A stretch of 64,000 nt of DNA from Pholiota molesta (lineage: Eukaryota; Basidiomycota; Agaricomycetes; Agaricales; Strophariaceae), in contig JACGCK010000005.1 of NCBI GenBank assembly GCA_014925825.1, forward strand, positions 186,001 to 250,000, read 5' to 3'. A model generated the notes under the pieces. The model made no database searches. It saw only the letters and a list, made by a program, of their open reading frames with translations, and was not told the DNA's origin. Numbering within the stretch: position 1 is the stretch's first letter; the number at the start of each line of letters is the position of its first letter. Shown here piece by piece: positions 51,293 to 63,254 of the stretch. A program made the position numbers and the translations under genes.

Positions 51293-53466
51293 ATGCCCTC
51301 CTCCCTCTATGTGCCCTTCCTCCTGGCGGGGATGATCCTCACCGTGCGTCCCTTCTCCGTCACGTCGCCAAAGCTAACCCCGCGCAGGGATCCAGCAACT
51401 CCCTCTGGTCCAAATGGCAGGCAAGTCGTCCCCCGCCCCCGCACGGCCCCCGCTAACGCTCCACAGGACATGCAATGTGTCGAGAACTGCGCAGACCCTA
51501 ACCCCGCCGCCCATGTCCTCTACGAGCAGCCTGTCTGGCAGACCCTCCAGATGTTCGGTGCGCTGCCCCTTCTCCTATGTCCTCCCAATCCTGACCCGCC
51601 GTTCTAGTCGGAGAAATGCTCTGTCAGTCACACCACCCGTCTTCTCATTCACATCTCACCATGTGCTCTCTCCAGGTTTCCTTCCCGTCATCTACACGTG
51701 GCTGCGCTCCCGCAGCCAGTCCCTCCAGCTCCAGCCCGACGCAGACGACGTGTCCCCAACAAGCTCGCGCCCCAGAGCCTTTCCGGATGGAAGCCTCTCC
51801 TCCTCTGGGTCCCAGCCGCTGTGACCTCACCGGCACCACAGTCCGTTCTCAGACATATTCCGTCTTCCAAATACGCGCTAATCCCCTTCTAGCTAATGAA
51901 TGTTGGCCTTCTCTACACACCTGTTTCCATATATCAAATGACCCGCGGCGCCCTCGTCTTGTTCGTCGGCGTATTCAGCGTCATATTTCTCCGACGTCGT
52001 CTTTGGCTCTATCAGTGCGCAATCCTTCCATCTCATCTTCTTAAAATAACCTTTATGCTCTTTCTCCAGATGGGTTTCCCTTATTATTGTCATGTCAGGC
52101 GTCGGTCTCGTAGGCTACAGTGGCTCTCTCATCAAGGATGCCGTCAAAGAATCCATCGTCCACAACCTTGCTCGCGCTCTAGGCCTCTACACTGATCCTA
52201 ATGCCACCCTTGCTGACGAACCAGAAGTCACCAAAGTTCTCGTCGGTGCGTTCCTTCCCCGACATCTCGCCAGTTGTGTTCCCAACCCGTCCTTTCATAG
52301 GCATATTCTTGTCTTGTTTGCGCAGGTGTTGTAAGTGCTCAGTACACCCAAATGACTCTTCTTCGAATACAAACCATAATTTATATTACAGCACCGCCAC
52401 GCAATTCGTTGTCGAAGGTTCGTTTCTCATCTCCAGCCCACCAACGATCGCACGCTCATACATTTGCATATGCAGAAAAGATCATGAGTGAGTTACATTA
52501 CGTTCTGGGGCTTCCTACTAGGCTCATCTCTTTACCATTGCCAGGCCGCTACTCTGTCTCCCCCTTGTCGCCGTTGGCTACGAGGGTCTCTTCGGCACCA
52601 TCTCCATCCTACTTTTCGTCCCAATTCTCGCTCTACCTGCTATCTCCAACCTTTCGCCCTTCTTTGATCTTCCACGCGGATGGACACAGATGATCACGAC
52701 CCCGGCGGTGCTCTACTCCGGCCTCGCGATTTGCCTCAGCATTTCGTTGTTCAACTTCTTTGGGCTGAGCGTGACGCGCCATGTAAGCGCGACGGCGCGC
52801 TCGCTCACAGATACCTGCCGTACACTGTCCATCTGGATCATCAGCCTCGGACTTGGCTGGGAGCGCCTCGTGTTCCCAATCAGCCTGCTTCAGGTGTTGG
52901 GTTTTGCGCTGCTTGTGTGAGTATTTTATACGCATTTGTCTTGTCTTGTCTGCCCACCCACTCGGTCACCGCGTGATGGCGTCCGGACACCAATTTCTTC
53001 TTGCTTGACGTTATTAATCAAGGACATCATACTGACGCCTTCTGTTCTTATGTCCTTCCTCTTGATCCCTTCTGTCCATGACATGAAGATATGGAACGGT
53101 GAATAATTACCTCATCTTCCCGTCCCTGAGCACATAACTGACTGACGTCTCCACATGCGCTCTTCCCATCCGCAAACCGCCTTTGTCTAACGTCATCACT
53201 GACCGCATTGCAGTTCCTCTTTAACAACCTCATCTCCGTGCCCTCATGCCTCCCTGGCCCGCGCGCCGCCCCGCCGCGCGCCCGTCGCGCTCGAGGAAGA
53301 CGAGGAGGAGCGCGTGGGCCTGCTCTCGGCGAGCGTCGCGAGCATCGACGAGACGGCCGTGCTGCCGGCGGACCTGGGGCTCGGCGGCTTCGACGTCGTG
53401 CCGGAGGGCGAGCACGTGCTGAGCGCGAGTGCGCAGGCGGGGAAGGCGAAGGCGAAGGCGCCGTAA
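51293..53466 (+). CDS. SLC35F6-like (EamA/drug-metabolite transporter superfamily) membrane protein
   Basis: Predicted ten-helix transporter of the nucleotide-sugar/EamA superfamily, closest in motifs to animal SLC35F6. ATG at 51293 starts MPSSLYVPFLLAGMILT, then GSSNSLWSKWQDMQCVENC, VLYEQPVWQTLQMFGEM, SLSGWKPLLLWVPAA, CDLTGTTLMNVGLLYTPVSI and YQMTRGALVLFVGVFSVIFL (the signature region). Further on are MSGVGLVGYSGSLIKDAV, GIFLVLFAQVFTATQFVVEE, LVAVGYEGLFGTISILL, FNFFGLSVTRHVSATARSL, RTLSIWIISLGLGWERL and LQVLGFALLVYGTFLFNN. The acidic tail ends AQAGKAKAKAP at TAA 53464. About ten introns are inferred, among them a GC-AG intron and a 10-nt microexon. Lost bases are apparent at 51754-51757, 51820 and (two net) near 53230-53280. 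Its location (ER/Golgi, lysosome or mitochondria) is not clear from sequence. Confidence 0.85.
51421..51466 (+). other. GC-AG intron with perfect donor consensus
   Basis: SLWSKWQ must join DMQCVENC in phase 0. The boundary reads CAG|GCAAGT at 51420/51421 and CCACAG|GAC at 51466/51467, with a GCTAAC branch-like site 8-13 nt before the acceptor. The length is 46 nt. CAG|GCAAGT is the known consensus for U2-type GC-AG introns. Confidence 0.75.
53089..53098 (+). other. 10-nt microexon of the SLC35F6-like gene
   Basis: ATATGGAACG lies between a CATGAAG acceptor and a GTGAAT donor. It joins LLV (ending 52916) to FLFNNLIS (starting about 53213) as LLVYGTFLFNN, in frame on both sides. Flanking introns are 172 and about 114 nt, longer than usual for this window. 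Confidence 0.6.
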
Positions 53467-56400
53467 GCGCGCCTGTTGGCGGTGCATGTGCGTTGTCTAT
53501 TGTTATGGCATATGTATGTGCGGGGTTTGGGAATTTTCTTGGGCTGCTTGTGTGTGATTCGGTTTTGCGTGGGCTTTGCGCTCGTGTTTATGGCGTTGCC
53601 GTGGGCTGCGTTGACGAGAGGTCAGCGCGCAGAGTAAGTACCGTAATCCGGAGTATGCATGGCCGTTTTTGGTTGCGACGCGTGCTTCATTTACGGGTAG
53701 ACATCTGTAGACATATAATACTGCATATTCAAGGTATCGCTGTTTGCTATCTTATGTTATCGTTTGCTTTCGTGATATGTTTCCATTCCGAGAATTCTCA
53801 ATGTATTTTGGAATCCCAAGCTAACCACTTCAAGACAATTTCCTGGGCATTTGGAAGGAGTCATTTTCGAAGGTTTGTTCTGTCGGCGGAACCCTGTCAA
53901 ACACGTCACAGTCTATGTTTATTTTCTGTATTCTATTCTGTTTAATTCCAAATTTCATTTCAAGTCCTTTCCAAATGGGAAACAAAAACTTTAACTATTC
54001 AATGGCTTGTCTGTGTGTCAGAGCCAATAGGTTTGAATGGCTGACTATGCGACTCGGAACATCAACTCTGCGGTATGTGTCGCGCTAAGTGGTGGATAGA
54101 TGGATGGATGGCCATGGGGGGCCTGGCCTCGACTTCTTGTCCTACAAATACACTGTATAATTAATACATACATGCATCATGTCTCGAGAGCCCATTAATC
54201 ATCGAATCATTCAGAAAGGCAGAGCAGTGACTGTTCGCGATCTGTTCTTCGACGGAAGAACGGAATAGCCCTTACAACAAACACCTGCAATAATAAACAG
54301 CGCACCTCCTCCGTCCCCGAGGCCGCGGCGTACATACATATGCACCCAACTCAACAGCTGCCACTTGCCGTCCGTCGAGATCGATATCAACTGCGCTTGG
54401 CGTCTTCGATGATGATGCCTGTGTGCATGCAGTCCTTGTGATCCTGGACTGCTTCGCATCTTGTGCTTTGAGTCGATGATAGAGCGCGCCGGAGACAGCG
54501 AGTTGATGGAGGTGTGGAATGTACTATTTAAGCGCGTTGAACTCTATTTGAGTGCTGAATATTACGCCAATCATTGGATGTGGCCAGTGCTCAGCGCTAA
54601 ATAGATGGCGGTCACTACGCAGCTAGACACAGTAAGCGCCGACATGATCGCCTGAGGCGCTGTTTAATTAATGTCCAGAAAGAGTTGGGTTTTGGATGAG
54701 CGGTTGGCCCATGCCGTATAGCATGAATTCAGATAGGGTGCGGATAAGAGTGCATATAATTATCAGCGTTTACTGTTGTCATCGTCAGCTATTTCTGTGC
54801 ATGTCGAGTCTCTGACGGCGATCTATGAGAGTAGACGCCGATACCGTCCCGCGATACTTCCCCCACGCCACAATCGCACATACTTACAGATAATCACTCA
54901 ATTCCTTGGCAAAGAAGTGCATGCGTATGTAAAACCTCCAAGTTGCAAAGCACCTTTTACCACCTGTTTTCCTTTTGAGTTCTAGCAGCAGCGCCATCAG
55001 CACATGCACTGTAGCCGCGAAACAACTCGCGCATCCTGTGCCCCATATGTACCATTACCACATAGATATGTCTGGACTCTGCATCTCGGGAAGAGAGCAC
55101 GGTAGATGCACTTACATACTAGGAAAATGCCACCGGTGCAACACGCTAGGCGCAAAGTTCACCAGTCATTTCTGACAGTTGGGATTTTCATCAAGACAAT
55201 TCCGAGGGATGGTCTGTTTGAATGAGGTCTGGATTCTGAAAATTGATCAAAGATGTTGTCTTGTATCTGCCTCGAGGCAAAATGTCGGCCGCCGCGTACT
55301 TACCAGCCTTGTGTAAATCGGTTTACTTTGTACGGGGAGTGAATTTGGTGTGCATAATCGGAGAACTCTGGAGAAGACGATATGCCACTACTCGTTTGCG
55401 CCACACAGCAGTGCAACGCAGCAATCGTCCGATGAAAACTTTCGTACGCCCATTTCTCTTTCGTCCAGTGAAATATTAGAAATTCTTTTTGAATTCTCAA
55501 GCTCCGTGACGTCCTTATTCCAGATGCCGACACAATGGGGTATCATAAATATTAGTATTTCCGAAAACGACCACGAATGATACTTATACAAGCTTATACA
55601 AGTTGGAAGACCATATGGTGGCATCATTGGCATGCGATACCACCGCCTCAGCCTGCTTAGGCCTTGCAGTGGATCCGGGCTGAGAACATCACATGCACTT
55701 GCGCGAATTCCCATTTCAAACGTTCCGCTATACTTCAAATTCGAGCACTTCAGGCTGAGGACTGCAGGCAGGTACGCGGGATCAAGCTCATTACTGTCGG
55801 TCCCGAACTTGGATCTACGAATTTGAGCCACTGGAGTATCCTCGATAGATCTTGTTATTGGGCTTTGGTTATGGATTTTTCCTACCCCTCGCTCAACAGT
55901 CTTGGAAATTCATCGGTGTGCTATCGGTCAGCAGCAATCAAGCAGCGGCCAAATGTTCCAGCGAAGGGTGGCCATCTGAAGCGCAAGGCATATAGATAAA
56001 CATTTGTTTGATATCTGTTTCTCTCGACCTCCTCTCGGGAGCGAAGCAGAATTGCCATCAATGCCGATCGATCGTTCCCCACCAGGGATCAAAGATATGT
56101 GGACGCCGGGCGCTTAATTTGGCAATGTCGGGGGAGGCGGCGATTTTCGGTAGCCCCTTCATTTTGAGCTGGATGTTGCTGCATGGTATATACCATTGGG
56201 AATTTTTAGCCTACTTGTAGCTTGGTCGTACACATGAGGCCAATGCTTGAAAAAGGGTGATTCTGTAAAATTCAACTGATTTCTAAGAGTAGTGGAAGAT
56301 TTGTTGCCCTAAGGTCAGGCAGCTGGACTACTGCGGATATCGAACACCTTCGGCAGCCTTTGTTTTCTTCCGATAACTTGGTGCAAGATGTTTAGTACCA

Positions 56401-59400
56401 CGAGTCAACTGTGTTGATTCCAAGCATATGGCCGTGTATTCGTTCTCTTCTGCAAAAAATAAATAATCTCGGAGTTCCCATACTCTTCCTCTTCTCGAGT
56501 TCTGCCTCGGCTCCGATTCTGTTGGAGCAAATTAAACTTCACGTCTTAAGTACGAACACGTTCCTCGTGCACATGGGTGAAGTTCGCAGTGATTCAAAAA
56601 GACACAATGGACGTAACACCGCTTAGCGTCCTTGTTTTTGCCATCCCTCAGGGTTATAGGAACTTGGCTGAACGTTTATAGAAAGATCTAATATGAGCTC
56701 GTGATCATCCCCAACTGCGGGCGAAGCACGTATCTCGCTTTTTCTTCGCGTCTGCATGTGTATGTTTTCTAATGCTGTCACAGAAGACAAGAAGAAGGCG
56801 ATAGACGAGGTAAGGTCTCACGCACATGGGGCAATGACGTTATTTAAAAATACGCAAGACGCAGATAGAGGGACTGTATTTCAATACTTTGACTGTCAAG
56901 AATTCGATGACACCGCCTGCGGCAGAGAAACGGAACAGAATGCCCATGACATTTATCGCATGGAAGCATACCACGCAGAGAATTCAATAGCCGGTATTAT
57001 GCTCGAGTCCAGAGTTGTCGCACTGTTGCTTCTCCTAAATATTTGTAAGAACTTGCCGATGGGACTCGGGGATAAGAGTACAAAAACCTGGCATTGGTGA
57101 GTTGCAAGTCTAGTAAGTCAAATAAGCAATGTCCAGATATCTACTAGATAATATAATATCATTCAACCGTCAAAATCAAGTTCGCGATGTGAAAGGCGTT
57201 GACCTATGATTATCTCAATAGTTCTTCCTTTATTGAGGCTGGCGAAGCAAGAAGATAGCAGGAATAACGTTATACTCGCTAATAAGTTCTTCCAGATACG
57301 ATTGTCTGTCTCTGTCTATCTAGCGGGCACAAGATATCAGGAAGTATACCAGATAAACTTTTGCTGACATGGGCGCAATAAAATACCGGATCCTACAGAG
57401 CCTCAGGAGGAGCGATATATCTGAGCTTTCCGATAGGCTGTATATTGACTTGTTCACCTGGTCATACAATTGCGTGAATCTCTAGATCCCATCATTAATA
57501 TTATCTTGCATCGGGCACACAAATCCCAGAGATGTCAAAGAGAGATGATCGATCTATATATGTCCATGCGATGCGGCCTCCCACAAAAATGTATCTGAGC
57601 AGACTCCGGAGGTGTGCATGATATAATTCTTGTCCATGACCTAATTCCATGACATGAACAACTGCAGACGATAGAGATTCAATTGAAGGAGTATGCGGCA
57701 GGACCTAGATAAGAGGCTACTTACAACAAAAGAAGACTAGATCAGGAGATGGGAAGGCCGTTTCGCTTGCGATGTGTTTTCAGTCTCTGAGGCCACCTGC
57801 CTTCGCTTTTTTAAGGTTTGTGTTCGGGAATGTTGAAGAAGCAGAACTGTATGTGAGGCTATGTAAAGGGCAGGGAATAACACGCTCGATATGTTCTCCT
57901 TCGAGGAACTTCCATAAATGGTAATATGCTGACCTAAATTCCACAATATTAATATTCTGAATGTCTGGTCACAGCGGAGTGACTTTCGGAGCCGTCCGGC
58001 CAAAACATGCATACTTGGCGAAATAACTTTATGTGGACAGTGGCGCTAGTACTCCACAACTTGCAACTAGCGCTCTCTTCAATTCTTCATCGTCATAGAA
58101 ACGCGAAGTTCTTTTGCACTCTGCGTACCTTCCAATGCCATCATATTCCTTCTACTGGAATCTTTATCACACGATCTCACACAGCATGACAACTTGTACC
58201 CAGACTACGCCGTAGCGCATATCGTCGTCAAGATAATGCTCTCTTCGCGAATTCTGTCTTGACTTTCCACCTGGACGTTACCAGCGCTGTTATCGTCCAT
58301 CCAGCTATGCTATTATTATTACCTGCAGACTGCGCTTAGCTCACTCAAGGCTACAACAAACATGGTATCAGACCAATGCTCAGTGGGGTGTAGGACCAGG
58401 ACTTCTAACCCAGAGCTAGTCATTATCAACGCGACTGTACAGACTGGGACTTGTTTTCGAGCGCGCGTGTGCGACACTGTTGCACTATAGATCACTTCTT
58501 AAAAAATCCGCAGCCCAAAAGTGCTAGATGCCACTCCATGGCATCGGTACTATTCTTTGACATCTCCTGACGGTTGCCCATTTTCATGAGCGCCTTTTCT
58601 CGTCTTTTGGCTATACTATACCCGACATACGGGTACCATAATAACTCGTGGAGAGACCGTGAAATCGCCGTGTTTGATTGACTGGCAAGTACGCCGCCGA
58701 ACAAGCTGCTTTGACGACTATTGTTGAAGGATATGCCACCTAGATTTACCATTCAAACCTATAGGAACGATTTAAAAACTGTCTCTGTACATATGAAATT
58801 ATTCTTTCCAGAAGAATCCATAGGCGATCAACGTGCAAATGATGTTTTCATTTCCCTTGCCTAGAATATTCAAGACACCATATTGTTGATTTTAACTCTA
58901 AGCTACAGTACAAATGCACCGTATTTAAAAGCTGGTGTCATTTGGCATTTATTGCACAAGGTTTGGCCGCTCTACCTCAAATCATATAGCACACTAATCG
59001 CAGGAAATCCTTCCTTCAGATGAGTCTCTTCGCATGTTGAGTGTTGAGCCGTTAAGCTTCTCCCAAGCCCACATGTGTAGGCGCATATCTAATACATAGA
59101 GAAGGATATGCATTCCTCCGGGGAACATGGACGATCAGTCAGATTTTGCGGCGCGAATCCGCCTACTAAGTATGGTTCGTTAGGAAGGAGTTCGAACAAA
59201 TGTCGGCAGAATACTCATCGAGAACAAGGGATATCACACTTCGATTCCATCCACAATATCAAATATACACAAGAACGGTGTGCCGTATGTGAACCCCAAT
59301 ACTCAGTCCATTTGACCAGGATAATTCTATCAGGCAGCCGCGTCAGTTAAGTATAAGAATGCCATTGACTGTTCCATAGATTTTCTATGACAAGAATCGG

Positions 59401-59422
59401 GCTGCAAAACTGGAGTTGAAGT
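53467..59422. other. 6-kb gene-poor region, nothing recognised
   Basis: This is the longest stretch without a supportable gene. AT-rich sequence carries only short open frames, the longest being 55388-55831 (-, 147 codons), 55664-55999 (+) and 56756-57100 (+, 114 codons). None has a domain, signal peptide or intron-joined partner. A GGAT/GATG tetranucleotide run is at about 54089-54110. I looked for terminal repeats, transposase motifs and tRNA boxes and saw none. Confidence 0.45.
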
Positions 59423-61079
59423 TCAAGCATCACTGTCCGTCGACTCGTCATCGCTATCAGTTTCTCTGTCGACTGCTTGTAGGGCAGCCTTCTCAATAAT
59501 ATCCAAGTCCCAATCAATCAAATCCTTATCAACTTTAACATCCATCAAGCCCTTTCCTAAATGTTTCAATATTTCATCACTAAGGCGGTCCGTTAACTTA
59601 ATGTCATGGGACACGAAAAACAAGCACTCACTCAGCATCAGCCTGGATCCAAACGCAAAAATCGTCCAACCAGATCTTGCTGTAGATATAATAATTTCGT
59701 GATGGTCAAAAATATCCTTCATTTCCAGAAGACACCTCATAATTGTCCTCTTGCCCTTCTGGAGGAGACAGGCTACGTCTTTCCGACACTTTTCGGCAAG
59801 TGCAAAGGAACGATATAAGGGGAATGTCAACGACCGTCGATATGAAGGTACGAGTGCATCCTGGAGTTCTTTTGGTGTGAAAACATGAGGCCCTCCAAAA
59901 TATTGAATTGAACGGGGAGGATCCAAAGCTGTGAACGCCGGCGTAAGATTGCCCATCGTCCATGCGCTTTCTGGTGTAGGGTCGTGCTGCGACGTCCTAG
60001 AATCATACGCATACGAGAATAGCAACGTAACCAGCGTCAGATAGAGGTCATGTGTCTGCACTTCTGTTGCAAGATCTAGAAGAAAAAGGAAATATGAATT
60101 GGGGATGCATCGCCACAAGATGAAGAAGTGACGAACATTCTTTCCGGGGTAGACAAGCATTGCCATATTTTCTTTGTCTGTGTATTGAAATGGATTCTGG
60201 TCGGAGATATGAGGATGTGTCCAAGCTATCAGTTCTTGGATATATTCATCATCCATAAAATCTGCCCTACAGAATTTATTCAGTTCAGCTTGAGAGCCAA
60301 GATCACCGTATTAGTCTTACATGTAATGTTCTTCGTCAAATTTGTCGTTTTCATGTTTTATGCGTCTGGCTGTGCGTTCCTCTTTTGTGCATTCTTCCGC
60401 ATCGCCACCCAGCTCGTTTATTTCATTTTCTGTATGCAAAGCGTGTTTGAGATACCCCGAATGCATGTCAAGAAAGCCGTAGTGCATCTGCTTCGAAAGA
60501 TTTAAAGGAGGTAAGCCTTCCTGAGGAACTTCTTGGGGTAATTGCCAGTCATTCTCCTCCGCTACGTAGAGTAAATTTAGCCAAGATACATATCACAGTC
60601 TCTGGTTAACACACCTTGTACTAGTTCTCCATCTTGCATGGATAGGCTTTCTGTTTGTGCGACGAGATCCTCTTCGGCTCTAGTTTCTGATGAAACAACC
60701 TCGATGGACGGAGTTGTTTTGTCGACAGTTTTCGAGGCGCTAATAATTTGGCCAAAAGATCAAGGTCTTCGAAGACTTCCCCTTTGTTCTCTTTGGTCAA
60801 GGTGACGGTGAGCATGGCCGAGCTTGGATCGTAGTTGGCAGATGATTCTTCGTCTTCTAGCAGCGGTTTCGAAAAGTTTAGACGCAGAAAATATGGATTT
60901 ACGTGAACAGTAACAAGGTCTCGTCGACATTAATCTCAACATCGGCTGCCTACTTTTCACCTTGTGAGATAGGTGCTCGAATGCGATGCAAAGAAAACGC
61001 GTACGCGGATGGAGGGACAGTACATGGAAATGACGACCGCATTTTCTGTCTGGCTGCAACTGAATCGAGGTGTAATCAT
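59423..61079 (-). CDS. SHQ1: SHQ1-type assembly chaperone for H/ACA ribonucleoproteins
   Basis: Predicted chaperone that holds the pseudouridine synthase Cbf5/dyskerin during assembly of box H/ACA snoRNPs and telomerase. ATG at 61079 begins MITPRFSCSQTENAVVISMY, then CPSIR and, after an intron, DVEINVDE and NPYFLRLNFSKPLLEDEESS, and YDPSSAMLTVTLTKENKGEV, the N-terminal CS/p23-like domain. A Ser/Glu linker follows. The C-terminal SHQ1 domain is YGFLDMHSGYLKHALHTENE, DDEYIQELIAWTHPHIS, LYLTLVTLLFSYAYDSRTSQ, ESAWTMGNLTPAFTALDPPR, SYRRSLTFPLYRSFALAEKC, KDVACLLQKGKRTIMRCLLE and DIFDHHEI, with an acidic tail ending DDESTDSDA at TGA 59423. Several introns are inferred and no frame break was noticed. 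It is divergent from the anthranilate synthase gene, 319 bp apart. Confidence 0.92.
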
Positions 61080-61398
61080 GGTGGTCGCTGATACAAAGCC
61101 TTCTAGGATACTTTTAGAGCAGATGGTCGAGATTAGGAGATGATCAGCGTCCCTGGGTATCGACAAAGATGTAGACGGAGTCGAAGTAGTTCAAGTTATT
61201 TTGATCCAGTCTCAGCCGAGCTCACAAATATTCGTCAGACTCCGATCATCGTCTCCGACCACATCTGACTCTATCATCTAACCGAGCTCGCGACACACAA
61301 CCTATAACAACCTATATATTCAGTGTCAAATACCCGTTGGTACTTATCTATCTGGTCCAGTACTCATCCCATCCTATTCTTGAACTTGGAATACTAGC
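61080..61398. other. Divergent promoter region of SHQ1 and TRP2
   Basis: This 319-bp region lies between the two start codons. It contains a TGACTC box (61266-61271) and CT-rich sequence ahead of the TRP2 start. Short open frames here are not conserved-looking. Confidence 0.5.
61266..61271 (+). promoter_or_regulatory. Possible Gcn4/Cpc1 site (TGACTC) upstream of TRP2
   Basis: TGACTC lies 128 bp before the TRP2 ATG. TGACTC(A) is the known binding core of the general amino-acid control activators Gcn4/Cpc1, which induce tryptophan genes on starvation. A six-base match can occur by chance, so support is modest. Confidence 0.35.
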
Positions 61399-63213
61399 CA
61401 TGGACCCACAGGTGCGGACCTTGACAAAAGTATCCGGATTATCGCATATTGATCTTGGCTTCAAAGACTTTGCCTGCTTTCCCATCCCTAGCTACAGTGG
61501 AGACTCTCATCGTCAAAGAAAAACGAGGAAACTGCATTCCTATATATGTCGAACTCCCTGCCGACCTTATCACACCATGCATGGCCTATCTTCGCGTCGC
61601 AAAGGACTCTAAATACAGTTTCCTGCTCGAGTCAGTAATTGGAGGGGAGAATGTTGCAAGATATAGTTTCATCGGTGCTGGTGCGTTGTTAACTTCGATC
61701 ACGACATTTTTGGATATCGGCTTGACCTGCTTTATATAGATCCTTTCAAGGTTATCAAGACCGGGCCAGGAGAAGAGATCACAGGAGATCCTATGGTGCA
61801 ACTTCAGAGAGAACTCGCACTCTATCAATACATAAAGATTCCAGAGATCCCAACCTTTACTGGAGGCGCAATTGGATATGTATCCTACGACTGTGTCCAA
61901 CACTTTGAGCCCAAGACGAAGACAGATCTTCATGACCCTCTTCAAATTCCAGAGGCCGTTTTCATGCTCGTCGACACGCTCCTAGTTTACGACCACATAT
62001 ACCAAACGTTGAAGGTCGTGTCCCACGTATTTATCCCGAAGAGCATCGGATCCGCAAACCTTGCCTTTACATACCAAACCGCTGTTTCCAAAGCTCGCCG
62101 TCTGGCCAAAGTACTCTTGGCTTCCGGAACCCCAGAGCCACTGCAAGCACCCATTACATTAGGCAACGAAGCTGTCTCGAACGTCGGAAAGGAGGGGTAT
62201 GAGGCTTTTGTGACGCAGCTCAAGAAACATATTGTAGCAGGTGATATCATCCAGGCCGTACCCTCTCAGCGACTTGCTAGGAAAACCTCGCTGCATCCTT
62301 TTAATGCGTACCGTCATCTTCGCCAAGTCAACCCTTCACCGTACATGTTCTATTTGGATTGCGGGGACCTTCAAATTGTTGGCGCCAGTCCGGAGACGCT
62401 TTGTAAGGTCGAGAAGAATGTTGTGTATAATCATGCCATCGCTGGAACAGTCAAAAGAGGCAAAACTGTAGAAGGTAGGTTGTTAGATGCGTATCCTACG
62501 GGGCTCTTTATCTGAACTTTCCTTGCAGAGGACGAGAAACTAGGAGCTGCCCTGCTAGCTTCAGAGAAAGATCGCGCAGAGCACATCATGCTCGTCGATC
62601 TTGCCAGAAACGATGTCAACAGAGTTTGCCAACCCAAAACTGTCAAGGTCGACAATCTCATGAAAGTCGAGAAATTCAGTCATGTTATTCATCTGACTTC
62701 TCAAGTCTCAGGCGTTCTTAGAGAGGGATTGACAAGGTGATATATAATGCAATATTATCACAGACACCAGCTTACAGTTCAATAGATTTGACGCGTTCCG
62801 ATCTATATTCCCTGCGGGAACAGTATCAGGAGCCCCAAAGATTAAGGCTATTGAAATTGTGGCATCTTTGGAAAAAGAACGTCGCGGTGTATATGCCGGA
62901 GCCGTTGGGCGATTCGATTTTGCCAATGACGAGATGGATACTTGCATTGCTATCCGAACGATGACTTTCAAAGATGGTGTTGCATACCTACAAGCAGGTG
63001 GAGGTATCGTTTTTGACAGCGTTGAAGAGGATGAATATGTGGAGACCATCAACAAACTGGGCAGCAATGTACGAGCCTTGGAGGGCGCTGAACGTAAGTC
63101 ATTTAAATGGTTTCTTCCTATATTCAACTCAAGCTGGCTTTATAGGATATTGGTACGACATTCAAAAAACCCAAAATATCAGGGCAGCGGCAGCACGGAA
63201 CTTGGGCGTATAG
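61399..63213 (+). CDS. TRP2: Anthranilate synthase component I
   Basis: Chorismate-binding subunit that makes anthranilate, the first committed step of tryptophan synthesis, with ammonia supplied by a glutamine amidotransferase partner not in this window. ATG at 61399 starts MDPQ. An intron of about 55 nt leads to [40 protein letters not shown] and [20 protein letters not shown] (N-terminal domain with the tryptophan-feedback LLES element). The chorismate-binding domain carries [60 protein letters not shown] (then ET), [73 protein letters not shown] and [18 protein letters not shown]. The end is [11 protein letters not shown] at TAG 63211. Five introns are inferred. It is convergent with the ribosomal protein gene, with 41 bp between stops. 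Confidence 0.95.
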
Positions 63214-63254
63214 AAATAATGTAAAATATCGAATGTAATAGTAACAAAACCCAT

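Noticed and set aside
53208..53945. 245-codon plus-strand frame after the transporter
   Set aside because: Its first part is the transporter's last exon read in a shifted frame (Arg/Gly-rich), and the remainder is 3' untranslated sequence without a domain.
55388..55831. 147-codon minus-strand frame in the gene-poor block
   Set aside because: No domain, no intron partner, and competing plus-strand frames over the same bases.
56756..57100. 114-codon plus-strand frame (starts MCMFSNAVTEDKKKAIDEVR)
   Set aside because: Composition is protein-like, but there is no recognisable family or exon continuation. One isolated frame of this size is expected by chance in 6 kb; kept here as a weak lead only.
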